A DNA stretch of 64,000 bases from Antedon mediterranea (GCF_964355755.1 NC_092675.1:1741001-1805000), one strand, 5' to 3'; counted from the first letter of the stretch, positions 1 to 12,737 are shown. A program made the numbers and translations. The notes: generated by a model not told the origin, from the sequence alone.

Positions 1-257
1 AATATTTCGTCAAACCGTTACCGCTTGGAACAATGACCAATTACCGATATTGATTACCGATATCCATCTGCTAATGATGCTTCCGAATTATTGATTTCAA
101 TAACATAAAAATTCGCTAATGAACCACACTGTTTAGTTAAGTAATAACGAAGCTGTCATTGTGTTGTATCGTTTGACACATAGTGTAACAGCAGTTGAAA
201 TGATTGACATTTTTCATGAGAATCGGTCAAACACCAGTCAAGTGACCACATGATGAA

Positions 258-350
258 CTCGTTCACGCGCGCGGTTATTGACTGAGAAGTCACTACTGCT
301 GCTGCGCGTGGCGCCAAAACACCTGTAGTACACCCATGACGGTAGAAATC
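258..350. promoter_or_regulatory. CpG-rich patch, possible promoter
   Basis: A short block with clustered CG dinucleotides (CACGCGCGCGG, GCTGCGCGTGGCGCC) in otherwise AT-rich DNA upstream of the first recognised CLPP exon. It could be the CLPP promoter or 5' UTR. A CAG/GTAAGA-like donor sequence on the minus strand around 363-376 also allows a divergent transcript. No open reading frame with a mitochondrial leader was found here. Confidence 0.2.
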
Positions 351-599
351 GCAAAGATATCTTACCTGTTTCCTAAATTAATTTAACTGTCCCAATATCT
401 TTATAATAAAATAAAAACATTATTGATTTCATTCTCTAGCGCTTAGAGTATACGAACAGAGCATTAGAACAGAGAATACCCGTTACGCTACAAAGTACAT
501 GACTGAGAGAAGCGAACTTATTATTACGTAATTCATCGTTACATCATAATATTATATTCATGACCGTCAAAGCTGGTATTAACCTGTTTATATCCAAGA

Positions 600-780
600 T
601 GATCGGTTGGCTCAGTCGGCTGAGCACTGTGTTAACAACACGGATGTCGGGTTCGAATTCAACCCCACCACCACGACCATGGGGTTCGAACCCCATGCTG
701 GTCGTGGTGGAAAATAGTTAAACCTTTCGAGGTACTGTTTGGGGTTCACAGAATAATACGTCCCCCGTTCCACCACACAG
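600..780 (+). mobile_element. tRNA-derived SINE-like element with internal hairpin
   Basis: Pol III promoter-like boxes are present: an A box TGGCTCAGTCGG near 608 and a B box GGTTCGAATTC near 649. Directly after the B box is a strong inverted repeat (668-710) whose centre GGGGTTCGAACCCC is itself B-box-like. The right-hand boundary is approximate. No acceptor-stem pairing was found, so it is not called as a functional tRNA gene. Confidence 0.55.
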
Positions 781-1612
781 GAAAGTCAATGCATCTGGTT
801 ATGCCATGGAAACGATCGATGTCGTAATGCTTAGCACCCTCAATTTTAAGAACACAAATACATGTTAGGAACAAATATAGAATTGTATTGAGGAGGGGAG
901 TGTTTCTGTAAGATCAAATACGCAATGTTGGGTCGCGAAAATTCCCAAAATAGGATCATGGGGTCGCGGTCTAAAAATGTTGCGGAACTCTGGTGTAGAT
1001 AGGGCTTATATTCTTACATGATAAAAGAGCAGATAAATAATATGATGATGTTGGAGTTGAAGCACGCCCTCTAGCCTACACTCGACTAAAAAAAAGTACG
1101 AAAACCAGTACAGTTAGTACATCATCAATATATACGGCGACGAAAATTTAGGAAACACGAGTTTGAATATTCCATATATATTATATATATATATAAGTAA
1201 TAATAGGCCTAGTCATGTTTAGAGCAAAACATGCTAAGGTAATAATGAAAAGAATGACATTCTAGCTGTCATAATTACATTTATAAAATTATGTGTACTA
1301 ACCACACACATCTACTACAAGCTAGGCCTAGGCCTAGAGCTATAGGCCTTTTGCCTGTATGTATTGTAGGTAGATTATGACAGGCCGGCTATGCCATTCT
1401 AGTGTAGTGGGCCTGGTTGCCATCGGGACGGTTTGTCCCAACCATACCCCATTCAGTTCCTTGCTTGTTAAGCCGTGAAATTTGCAAAAAGTCTGTACGT
1501 TTGAAGGTCTGAAATATACCAAAAAATAACATTGCTGTGTAGTTCACAACATTATAAGATTTCTAAAACAAAAAACAACATTTTTATACTGATACTTGTT
1601 GTTTTCTTTTAG

Positions 1613-4600
1613 AATTTGTGTAAAGGTATCCAACAATGGAGGGCTTTCCACCAAACTGTGCAAAAGAATTCACCAATGGTGCCAATCGTTATAGAACAAA
1701 CAGTAAGTAAATAAATCACATTATTAAACCAATCCTGTGTCAACAGACAAGTTGCTATTTATTCTCAGTTTTTCCTGAAGTTGATTTTACTAATTGTTGG
1801 AGGATTAATACAGACAGGCTTCCAATCCGAAATGGTGAAACATGGTATCCCTCGTATCATTGCAGCTTTAGTAAAAGATTTTTGTAAGTTACTCTCATGG
1901 CCCTTATCAATTGTACTAGCAATTATACCCGCCCCAGGACAGGTTTCAAAATTAGTTTAAAGCCTTCTCAATCTCAGTACATAACACCCAACGCCAGTAT
2001 CTCTCTACTATACTTACCAACCTTCACCCCTCTTCAATAACACCCCACACTCTTTTTCAAAAACAAATTCTTCCCATTGAATGACAAATTCAATTCAAAC
2101 TAAGCTTCAAATTGAGAGGAGTATACATAGCTATGATACCATAGGCCTAATAATGGTTTAAGTACGTTGTACTGTAAATTGGCTAATAATTACTGCTGCG
2201 GTCCCCCAGCCTTCTTTCTCCTCTCAACATCCCAGCCACAATCAACAAACCTTAACTCCTCCCCTGGACATTTCAAATATATTCCTAGTACAATTCCAAT
2301 CATATAGGCTACTTCATTACGGCAGTATTTTCGCTCCCCCTCCTCCTCGTCCTCCAAACACACCCCAGACACACTGGGTGATGTGTTTAAGACGGTCAGT
2401 ACAAATTATATTAGCCATCACTCCCAACCCATAATCCCTCAGTGGTAGTTTTCAAATGTAGTTTAAAACATTCCAAATACAGTTTCGGTTATGGTGATTG
2501 GCCTACATCCCCACCCCAAACTCCCAGCCCCTTCCCATGGATAATTAAAATACTTCAACATTTTCCAACCACAATTCTGACCCACTATACAACCACCGGG
2601 AGAGGTGTGTGTCATGTGTTCAATGTGCGTCAAACATTATGAATACTATGACGCACCCCTGCGTCAAAAAAGTGACTATACCTTTAGGTGACCATGATGC
2701 ACCCATTTTGAAGCATGTTGTTCATGATATGTTTAATAGTATTAACATTTTTTTTCTATAAACATCACAAATTGAATTAAAACTAACTTCTATTAAACAT
2801 ATAATATTTCTCTTACATACTGTATTTTTTTCTTCAGGGACGTGGAGAGCGAGCTTATGATATCTATTCAAGACTTTTAAAGGAGAGAATTATTTGTTTG
2901 ATGGGGCCTGTAAGTATACATTATATGAAGTTTATATTTTAAAAATGAACTTTTGAAGATTTTCATTTTCCATTACTCAATCTAAAATTGTAATATTTTG
3001 ATTACCATATAGAATCATATACCCTCCTAGTTTTATTGGCAAATTTCTTTTTGCTGTTGGTTGGGTTTGAAAAAAAAAAAAAATACAGTACTGTATAACC
3101 ACACCCCTTATAAAAATAGAAAATTAAGCCTATACAAAAAGACTAGCTATGCCAATATACCAAAGTGCTAGTTTATACCCTAAAGTAGCCCAGAGTGGGC
3201 TTTAACCAATTAGGGGAAGTTATATTTTTAAACCTCTGTGTGGCCTTATTGTGCTAAAATTGGTTTATATACTATTGTGTGGGCGATCATTAAATACTGA
3301 TATAAATTTCTGTGAAACCTATCAATGGTCCTAATGTAATGTTCTCAAATAGCAATAAGATATCCTATTTGTGTTACACTTTAATTATGGTTGAATTCAC
3401 ACATATTATGTAGTATCGTATAACATAGATCAGATTAGAATTGTATAATTATTATATTAATATTATTTTAATTAAATTTTAATTAAAAAGTATCATTTTA
3501 ATGGTTAATATTTGGATAATACAGCTTGTATTGAGTATTATAAATGTTTACATATACAGTAGTGTATACATCATTATTACATTATTATTTAAATTAGCAT
3601 TTTGAGCTGGGTTATTGTTTGTCAAATCTGCATGTATTGTAACAAAAACATGTTTACATAGTACAATGTGCAAATAAAAATTGTTAAATTGTTTAAGCAT
3701 GAAATTGTACGAATCCACATCAAAAATAGTTTACCGTATATGCCAAAGCAAGAAAAATATAAGTTGAGCATGCAATAGTGCAGTTATTTTAATATCATGT
3801 GATCCACAATCATCCAATCAAATGACAAGAATCTACTTAATGTGTTATAATATCAGATATCTATTTGACATAATTTTTTTTTGTATAAACAAACATCACA
3901 TTAAAACATATCAATGTATAATTTTGAGGTTTTTCACTTGTTGTATCAAGTTGTATTCAACTATCATCATATTAACATGAACAACTGTGTTAATCACAGT
4001 ACTACTATTTTGAAAGATTATAAATTTATATATAGCTCAACTATTGATTTTTTTATTGTGTTTTTTTTTTAGATACATGATGAAATATCCAGTGTAGTAA
4101 TAGCACAATTACTGTTTTTACAATCGGAAAGTAATAAGAAACCTATTCATTTATATATCAACAGTCCAGGTATGTACAGTACTTATATAATATAATATTA
4201 TGCGGACGATTTGAGAGAAGTAAGTGGGTCAAAGAGTGAACTCATCAGACTTTTAAACTTGTAACTGGACCATTACCATTACTGAAAATGCAATCCAATC
4301 AAAATAAAGAATAAATAAATAAATGAATTCATAAATATTAATCTATTACTTTATAGGTGGAGCAGTAACATCTGGATTAGGAATCTACGATACAATGCAA
4401 TATGTAAGACCACCAATAGCGACATGGTGTGTAGGGCAAGCATGTAGCATGGCATCATTACTATTAGCAGCAGGCGCACCTGGTATGAGGCATAGCCTAC
4501 CAAATTCTAGGATAATGGTCCATCAGCCATCTGGAGCTGCTCAGGTATTGAATTGTTCCTTAGTTTGTATTGTGGCATAAAGGGCAAGCCTGTAGCATGG

Positions 4601-7600
4601 ATGCTAGTCCATAAAAATGACCACAATCAAACTCTTCTTAGCCTGATTTCCTACCAATGATGTTTTTTTTTTCTTACAGGGTCAGGCAACAGATATAAAA
4701 ATTCAAGCTGAGGAGATATTAAAGATGAGAGCACAAATAAATGAACTTTATGTGAAACACACAAGTCAACCATTGAGTGTAATAGGTAAGAGTTTGCATT
4801 ATTCATAATTTTCATTTTTGCATTTCACTTATTTTCATTTTATTTATGATTTAACATTTCTTATTACATTGAACGCAACATGCTACAGTGGTTCTCCCTA
4901 TGCTACAGTACCACTACCTGTGCCACTACCCAAGCTACAGTGCCACTACCCATGCTAAAGTGCCACTACCTATGCTACAGTGCCGCTCCCCATGCTACAG
5001 TGCCACTACCCATGCTACAGTGCCACTACCCATGCTAAAGTGCCACTACCCATGCTACAGTGCCACTACCCACGCTACAGTGCCACTACCCACACTACAG
5101 TGCCGCTACAAACGCTACAGTGCCGCTCCCCATGCTACAGTGCCACTACCCATGCCACAGTGCCATTACCAACGCTACAGTGCCACTACCTATGCTACAG
5201 TGCCACTACCCACGCTACAGTGCCGCTCCCCACGCTACAGTGCCGCTCCCCACGCTACAGTGCCACTACCCAAGCTACAGTGCCATTACCCATGCTACAG
5301 AGCCACTCCCCATGATACAGTGCCGCTCCCCATGCTACAGTGCCGCTCCCCATGCTACAGTGCCATTACCCATGCTACAGTGCCACTCCCCATGCTACAG
5401 TGCCGCTCCCCACGCTACAGTGCCGCTCCCCACGCTACAGTGCCGTTCCCCACGCTACAGTGCCACTACCAATGCCACTACCAATGCCACAGTGCCATTA
5501 CCCATGCAACAGTGCCACTCCCCATGATACAGTGCCGCTCCCCATGCTACAGTGCCACTACCCACGCTACAGTGCCACTACCCACGCTACAGTGCCATTA
5601 CCCACGCAACAGTGCCACTCCCCATGATACAGTGCCGCTCCCCATGCTACAGTGCCACTCCCCATGCTACAGTGCCACTCCCCATGCTACAGTGCCACTA
5701 CCCAAGCTACAGTGCCACTACCCACGCTACAGTGCCACTACCCACGCTACAGTGCCACTACCAAAGCTACAGTGCCATTACCCATGCTACAGTGCCACTC
5801 CCCATGATACAGTGCCTCTCACCATGCTACAGTGCTTCTCACCATGCTACAATGCCATTTACCTTACAATTTATTTTACCTTTAATAATTACATTTTGCA
5901 AGTCTTCATGACCAATTAATAGAATTTTCTTTTTAATCTATGGGACAATTGAGCAATTAGTGTATTTGCATTATAATGACTAATATAAGCACTAATGAAA
6001 GCATTTCTATAAATCAACCAATTGAATCTTAACTTTTGAACTGTAGACTTTAAGAAGAAAACTTAACGAATACCGAGAAATGATTTATCTTGGCTTTCGC
6101 TTCTAACCCCTACCATTTATCAAATTTTGCTTCATAAAATTCTTAGTATTAGATACTTTAGTATTTCCTGAAAATGTCCATAAAAGTGCAAGAGAAGTTG
6201 AATGTTGAATGTTGAATGTTTTACATAACGATTGACATTATACTGTAGTAATTGGAAATACTGTAGAATAATTAATAGTTTCTGAACATTTTGCAAAAAA
6301 AAGGATTTAATTGTTTTACAGTTCTAGACGACAATTTGGCTTAATATTTGTGAAAAAAAAACATTTTGGCACACATGGCGTGTCATAACTATACTTGAGC
6401 TGGAATTTAAACAATTTGTGGCAAGTCTACATACTGTAAACATCCATCTGCATATAAAGCAAAATATATAATCTCTCTAAGTTGGAGTTGGATAGCCGAT
6501 TGGTTAGGACACTTGACTGTCATAAAGATAGACCCGTGTTCAATTCCCGACAACTCACAGTCCACTCAGCTGTAAAATGAGTATCTGGTTGAAAATACTA
6601 GGGAGAAAAATGGCGGCGTGGAAAGGAACTGGCCACCCTACCACATAATGCCGAGGCTTAGTACAATAAGCTTCTAACAGCTTATAATTCCCCTACGTTC
6701 AGAATGAACACGGGACTCACCTTTACCTTTACGTTTAATCTCTCTAAGATCTTTATGAGTTAACATTATCTATATATAAATTTACGTAAGGGCAAAATTC
6801 GGTAAATCGCGCCTTACTTCTAGAATGTTTACTCGATGGTATATAAAGTTGGTTCGTACTTTCGATACTGATTTTAACCACCTGATGTAACCCTGTTTAC
6901 TAATTAAATGGAGTTCGATAATTAGTTATTGATGATTAAAACGAATTGCCCCAATTAGGGGTGTTTTCCGATCGTGGTATACACTGTCCAATGCATGTCT
7001 ATCTTGAAAAATACCCGCATACAATAATACGAGGATGCTTCGCATTTTCCTATCTCCTCCTACGATAATTGTTTTTAATGGATAAAAACCGGTTGAACAG
7101 CTCGAGTACAGCATCATAATGTTGAAGACAGACCTATTTTCTTAAAAACATACTATTTTGATAGATTTAATATACATTTATACAAATGTATTGATTTCCG
7201 ATGAATGGAACATTCCAATAATAACTCTTTGCTTTAACTCATGTACCACCAGCTGTAGGTAAATTTATTGGCCCTTGGGGAATTAACCTAAAACCTATAT
7301 ATAGATAAGTATTGCAATACTTGGACATTACTGTAAATACGTATTAACATTTGTGGTCGCCATTGAATTTACTGTGAGTGTGGGTACTGTTAGATGTATA
7401 ACACAATCATGTACAAATAAACGTATTACTGTGAGTGTAGGCTCTACTGTTATATAGAACGTACAATATACAAATAAACTGTAGTACTGACAGTTGCTTC
7501 TCAACGTTTGTATTAATTAATAATTACAAAGAATATAAACGTTGTAGTGGTACGTGTATCGTTACATGTACTATGCCATTTCAATCGACTATGACAGTGA

Positions 7601-9448
7601 CAGTTTTAACAAAGTATTAAGTCGCAAATGTGTTACTGTATCAAGTGGTATATTATTTATAGGCCTGTGAGTAGGCCCTACTGTTATATAAAACGTACAA
7701 TATACATATAAACTGTACTACTGACAGTTGCTTCTCAACGTTTGTATTAATTAATAATTACAAAGAATATAAACGTTGTAGTGGTACGTGTATCGTTACA
7801 TGTACATGCTATTTCAATGGACTATAACAGTGACAGTTTTAATAAAGTATTAAATCGCAAATGTGTTACTGTATCAAGTGGTATATTATTTATAGGCCTG
7901 TGAGTAGGCCCTACTGTTATATAAAACGTACAATATACATATAAACTTTACTACTGACAGTTGCTTCTCAACGTTTGTATTAATTAATAATTATAAAGAA
8001 TATAAACGTTGTAGTGGTACGTGTATCGTTACATGTACTATGCTATTTCAATGGACTATGACAGTGACAGTTTTAACAAAGTATTAAGTCGCAAATGTGT
8101 TACTGTATCAAGTGGTATATTATTTATAGGCCTACAGTATCAAAGTGAAAAACATATTTCGTTACTGAGTAGATAAATAATATATTAAAACATTGTTCTT
8201 ATTTGTACCCATATCCTCTCCCCCATCCCTCAAAACTAATGTTACACACAAAACACAAATTGGGTTTGTTTAAATGAGTCCAAATAACAAATTTGGACTC
8301 ATTTTGTGACAAGTTTCTCTTTCGGAAGTAATTCCCAGTGTGCTAATTTCAGTTTAATACATAAATCATCGTGTCTATTTATTCGTTTCTGTAAACAATA
8401 ATAACTATTATCGTCCTGCAGTACGTACATCAAAAAAAGCATTTTTTTACGCTGAAATTACTGTGTATTCGAGAACCATCTGTGGGCACGACCTAGATGG
8501 TACGCGAGCGAAGCGAGCGTACCATCTAGTTAAACAAATTCATGCATATTATTAGGATAAAGTCAATGATGTAACGCAATTTAAAATCAAACAGATTTGC
8601 ATTTATATTTGTTTCTAATCTTACGGATACTCTGCTGTATTATAAATGGGTATTTGATCAATAAGACATACAAAAAGCGTATGACAATTACTGAAATTAT
8701 TTAGATGTAATGTCTACTATAGTATAATTCGATGATTCACAGAAAATAATAACATAGCTTACGAATAAATAATAAGATAACTTGATATGTGTATACAGTG
8801 ACTGTGTTGTAATTCATGGCCAGTCTCTATTCCTGTACTACACTGCTCTTAAATTGACATAATCTCAACATATATAATATATTAAGCGCTCTTAATTGAG
8901 AGAAATCCTTTAACAATTTGAAAGAAAATTGAAACTTAGTCTGTTGATACCGGTATATACCTACCATTAAAAAATCATTTATTTACTTGAAAAAAAAAAA
9001 TGTAATTTAAAGTCAGACAATGTGTTTTGGGTAAATGTAACCATATTATTTAAGCTCTGTCTACACTATCAAACTAGTTTGACAAAAAAAGTGTGATTTT
9101 CCCAAATATTGTAGTGATATGCCCAAATATGGTAGTGATATGACATCATCATATCCATATATGGGCAGATGACATAGAGTCTTATAGTGCAGACAGAGCT
9201 TTACATCTTTGCCTTATCAAATCGACCACTTAAAAAGCATAGAATGAATCATGATGCTAGAATTATAAACCTATTATTCTATAATTTAGTATAATTGTTT
9301 CTTTTTCTCTTCTTTAGAAGAGGCAATGGAACGTGATCGGTTCATGAACCCACTGGCTGCCGTACAGTTCGGCTTGTTAGACAAAGTACTTGAACATACA
9401 CCAGTGCTACCAGACCAGGCAAATGACAACAACATTGGCACACCATAA
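1613..9448 (+). CDS. CLPP: Mitochondrial ATP-dependent Clp protease proteolytic subunit (5' end missing)
   Basis: Serine peptidase that forms the proteolytic barrel of the mitochondrial matrix ClpXP protease. Six exons join in frame: 1613-1702, 2838-2909, 4073-4169, 4357-4544, 4680-4785 and 9318-9448, with GT donors and AG acceptors, giving 227 residues. The first visible exon reads through VPIVIEQT, followed by [18 protein letters not shown]. The catalytic triad is visible: Ser at 4446-4448 (QACSMAS), His at 4521-4523 (MVHQPSG) and Asp at 9335-9337 (MERDRF). The exon at 1613 follows a good polypyrimidine/AG acceptor and has no suitable start, so the exon with the initiator Met and most of the transit peptide was not found; it may lie at 1-1600 or outside the window. 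The protein ends soon after LLDKVLEH, and its last codons and TAA belong to a 54-bp tandem repeat. Intron 5 (4.5 kb) holds a 20-bp minisatellite, a SINE and a 234-bp triplication. Family assignment is secure. Confidence 0.93.
4879..5856 (+). repeat. 20-bp minisatellite in CLPP intron 5
   Basis: About 49 copies of a 20-bp unit, ATGCTACAGTGCCACTACCC, with variants C/T at ACG/ATG and CACTACC/CGCTCCC. The unit contains no stop trinucleotide in any + frame, so three overlapping frames stay open for up to 343 codons. These ORFs have no start context, splice continuity or family resemblance and are taken as artefacts. The array lies about 90 bases after the exon 5 donor. Confidence 0.95.
6484..6740 (+). 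mobile_element. tRNA-derived SINE
   Basis: The head has an A-box-like segment (TAGCCGATTGGTTAGG) and a B-box-like segment (GTGTTCAATTCCC). A body follows with the typical SINE phrase CTGTAAAATGAGTATCTGG, and the 3' end is a short tandem tail, ACCTTTACCTTTACG. It lies in CLPP intron 5 in sense orientation. Family name not assigned. Confidence 0.7.
7430..8140. repeat. Tandem triplication, unit about 234 bp
   Basis: Three head-to-tail copies of an AT-rich unit. GTTACATGTA recurs at 7561, 7795 and 8028, giving a 233-234 bp period. Each copy ends near TTATTTATAGGCCT. Copies differ by scattered substitutions and 1-3 bp indels. No coding potential. It lies inside CLPP intron 5. Confidence 0.9.
8493..8529. 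repeat. Hairpin, 13-bp perfect arms
   Basis: Arms CTAGATGGTACGC and GCGTACCATCTAG pair perfectly around an 11-nt CpG-rich loop (GAGCGAAGCGA). It is conspicuously GC-rich in AT-rich surroundings. Function unknown; possibly the core of a fold-back element. Confidence 0.7.
9051..9203 (+). mobile_element. MITE family A copy 1
   Basis: Terminal inverted repeat AAGCTCTGTCTACACTATC at the left and a diverged complement (TATAGTGCAGACAGAGCTT) at the right. The interior has two CCCAAATATGGTAGTGATATG modules and TCCATATATGGGCA. TA at each end fits a TA target duplication, as in Tc1/mariner-type MITEs. It lies in CLPP intron 5 just before exon 6. Confidence 0.85.
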
Positions 9449-9773
9449 CATACACCAGTGCTACCAGACCAGGCAAATGACAACAACATTGGCACACCAT
9501 AACATACACCAGTGCTACCAGACCAGGCAAATGACAATAACATTGGCACACCATAACATACACCAGTGCTACCAGACCAGGCAAATGACAACAACATTGG
9601 CACACCATAACATACACCAGTTGCTGCCAGACCAGGAAAATGACAACAACATAAGCACACCATAACATACACCAGTGCTACCAGACCAGGCAAATGACAA
9701 CAACATTGGCACACCATAACATACACCAGTGCTACCAGACCAGGAAAATGACAACAACATAAGCACATCATAA
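9395..9773 (+). repeat. 54-bp minisatellite overlapping the CLPP stop codon
   Basis: Seven units begin CATACACCAGTGCTACCAG at 9395, 9449, 9503, 9557, 9611, 9666 and 9720. The period is 54 bp, with one 55-bp copy. The first unit is CLPP coding sequence ([17 protein letters not shown] plus TAA at 9446-9448). The other six are downstream and presumably 3' UTR. Both strands stay open in one or more frames through the array; those ORFs are artefacts. Confidence 0.95.
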
Positions 9774-9826
9774 CATAAATGTTTATTTTCTTCATTTGAT
9801 CTTGTTTTCAATTTTCTAGGCTAGAA

Positions 9827-9832
9827 AATAAA
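9827..9832 (+). terminator. Candidate CLPP polyadenylation signal AATAAA
   Basis: An AATAAA hexamer lies about 380 bases after the CLPP stop, just beyond the 54-bp repeat array. If it is used, the whole array is transcribed as 3' UTR. Position and motif only; no transcript evidence. Confidence 0.35.
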
Positions 9833-9840
9833 ACAACATA

Positions 9841-10167
9841 GATGTATTGTCCCCTGAAAAACAATTGAAAACATTTTTTTGTTGAATAGTCATATAATTA
9901 ATGCCACATAATTTCCAATAATTGGATAAAAATAAAATTGCATTTACCTGATAAAACCATATTTAAAAAAAAACGCCAATCAGAAGCCAATTGATTGGTT
10001 GTTAAGTTAACTGTTTCTTTTGTCTGTTTTATAAGAAAAATCATTATAACTATGTTCATTTTTTTGGCCAAAAGTGAATAATTTTATTAAACCTAAAAAT
10101 TACCTATTCGAATTCTGATTCTATTCACCTTTATTTGTCATATTTTCGGGAACAATGCATCTTTAAA
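9841..10167. mobile_element. MITE family B copy 1
   Basis: Ends are inverted: GATGTATTGTCCCCTGAAA at the left and TTTCGGGAACAATGCATC at the right. The AT-rich interior has CCAATTGATTGG and TTGTCTGTTTTATAAG segments that recur in related copies at 17.8, 22.4 and 32.5 kb. Begins just after the CLPP 3' repeat array. Confidence 0.7.
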
Positions 10168-12400
10168 GACTTTTTGAAAAATAAATCTTTTTAGAAAATA
10201 CATATAAAAAACATTAAAGATTTTAATAGATTAACAAGTTTTCTAAGCTAGAGAAAGAACAACATTTGTTTATTGTTTAAATCTTTAAAAAAAACAACTA
10301 TAAAATAAAAACACTAGGCCTGTATAAAGATAGTATAGTAATTAAACAATTACCTATGCTAGAAAATAAAGAAGACCTGTTAAAACATGTACCGTAGAAG
10401 TAATGATAAATAATAAATACATTTACTATAAAATATGAATAGATGACTAGACTATGAATAATGAATATATAACAATATTGTTTATTTTCAAACTAAGAAC
10501 ATTGTATAACAATGAGGATGCTTGTAGATATATGAAGTTGTAACTATAAAATAACATGATTATGTTTCATATATCATTTTTGATTACATTGTGGTTGATA
10601 TTCATTCACTGTACAACGCAAATCATTATCTTAAGAATATTCGAAAATACTAAATCAAAACACTTGGGGTTTTGAACATTACTTTCAGTCTCTGAAAATT
10701 AAACATTTATTACTTAAATTCCTTGTATATATATATAAATCATCAACTAAAACGAAATCAAATAATTACATTTAATGTTTTTCCCAACAAGAGTTTAATG
10801 TCCTTTTTTAAACTGATTTGTTTTTTTATTAACAAAGTGATTAATTTTGTGATTGCAATGGAATATTAATAACTTGCTTGTAATTACAATATGAAATTGA
10901 AATTTCATTTCCTCTTAGATGGACTCCTTGGTTTATATAAATGTCACAGACAATTATATTAACAATCTACGAAAGCCTATTCCTGCCACTTAAAGCCTAT
11001 TCTTGCCAATTAAAGCTCAGGTACAGGCATGCATTTTAAATATATTATCTGGTTCCCAATGGTTAAATGTACATAAAACAAATATGTGTAACAGAAATCA
11101 GGACGAAAAAACATGAATTTCCCTTAAAGTGGCCAAATACAAACATCCTTTTTTCAGTAATTAGGTAGTTTAACCAATGTATTACCATATCCGGTAACTC
11201 CCTAGAAAGTGAAACAAAGTTGGTGGGTATACAGTGGATAATTTGACTATAGTACGAAAAAAACAAAATAAAAGTACGAAAAAAAATATGAGTTCAATAA
11301 AAACAGAACAGAAACGTAAGTCATTTTACCTATATTTAGTCATCTGATAACATTTTGTTGAAATTTCGACATAAAAAACAATGATGATCTAAAAATATCC
11401 CTTTATACAATTTAAATGCTATTACATTGTAAATTGGTCTTTTAAGAACGTCTGCCGTTGTAATCTGATAACATTTTGTTGAAATTTCGACATAAAAAAC
11501 AATGATGATCTAAAAATATCCCTTTATACAATTTAAATGTTATTACATTGTAAATTGGTCTTTTAAGAACGTCTGCCGTTTTAATCTATAAAAATCGTTA
11601 TGTTCAATTAAAAAAGTTATAGTTATAACAGTACATATTATTTTTATTCCGACATTTGAAATTGACCGTTACAAATGACATTGTATGTATATGCCTAGAT
11701 ATACAATATTAACATACACAGCTGTATACGCAATTTATGACGTAACCAGTCAAGTAAGAAATGATATTACTCAATTATAGAGAAAAAATAGCACTATATG
11801 AATTCAGTATATTTTATATTCTGTAAAATGACGGTTTTGGCAAATTTGTTCAAATTAATTTTTTAAATAGTGCTATAGAAATGTAGCATTTTATTAGTCA
11901 TTTGTAGTCTTATGTACGAACTAAAAAGTCGCATCCATGAACTTTATATACCAATCGAATGTCACGTTTCCTTCCATATTGGAACCACCACTCAGCCCTA
12001 ACATTAACCCTGAATCATGGGTACATCTTAAACTATCTAGCGCACATTAAACATGAACCCTGACATTATTATCGTACGGTTGTTTCAATCACCAATCCAG
12101 AAACGTATAAAAATAGTCTGCAAATTCATAAAATTTAATTATATTTGACGTTGGAAAATTAACTGTGAAAATAACACATTGAAATAACAGTATGTTGCAC
12201 TACTACACTCTTGAACTCTCATATGTATCATAAATAACGACTTGTTTGCTGTGAAAGCTTTACATACATTTGCATGAGACATTACTCATATTTCATGTCT
12301 AACTACTTGTTGTGATGTAGATGACGCTAATGTCTGTATTGTTTTTATATTAAAGAAACTATATATTGAGATACTGTGGACGTATTCACCATTCACAATT
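10168..12400. other. Intergenic AT-rich DNA; one tandem duplication
   Basis: No exon-like open frame or splice-bounded conserved peptide was recognised on either strand. The only structure seen is a direct duplication of about 123 bp: 11340-11463 and 11464-11586 are near identical, each starting ATCTGATAACATTTTGTTG and ending around GAACGTCTGCCGTT. Confidence 0.6.
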
Positions 12401-12737
12401 AAGGCCAATTTACACAGACAAGCGGTAACGGTAATACAAATACAGAAGCTATGTTCCCACTAGGACGTAACGCAAGGACGTAAACGCAACGCAAGCGTTT
12501 TAACCAATGACAAGCGAAGTTATAGACACTTAACAATCACAAGCGAATAAGCCATCGCTTGTGATTGGTCAATTCACTTGCGTTGCGTTCCGTCCTTGTG
12601 TTGCGTCGCTAGTGGGAACCACGCTTTATGACGGGCGATTTCCGCTGAGGATAGATACAGCAGGGAGTTGTAAAATAAGTTTTACAACTCCCTGGATACA
12701 GATTCTACGTTACCGCTCGCCTGTGTAAACTGGCCTT
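12401..12737. mobile_element. MITE family D with nested fold-back element
   Basis: The outer inverted ends are AAGGCCAATTTACACAGAC (12401) and the complement GTGTAAACTGGCCTT (to 12737), each followed inward by GCGGTAACGG or its complement. Inside, 12453-12620 is a separate inverted repeat with ends GTTCCCACTAG and CTAGTGGGAAC and a palindromic body rich in AACGCAAG. A third perfect hairpin (15-bp arms, TAAG loop) lies at 12661-12694. This is best explained by one element inserted in another. Confidence 0.75.

Noticed and set aside
301-376. First CLPP exon at the CpG-rich patch (ATGACG before GTAGAA)
   Set aside because: It would code for only two residues and no mitochondrial leader; no reading frame connects convincingly to 1613.
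4888-5919. 343-codon ORF in CLPP intron 5
   Set aside because: A by-product of a stop-free 20-bp minisatellite; two other frames are equally open.
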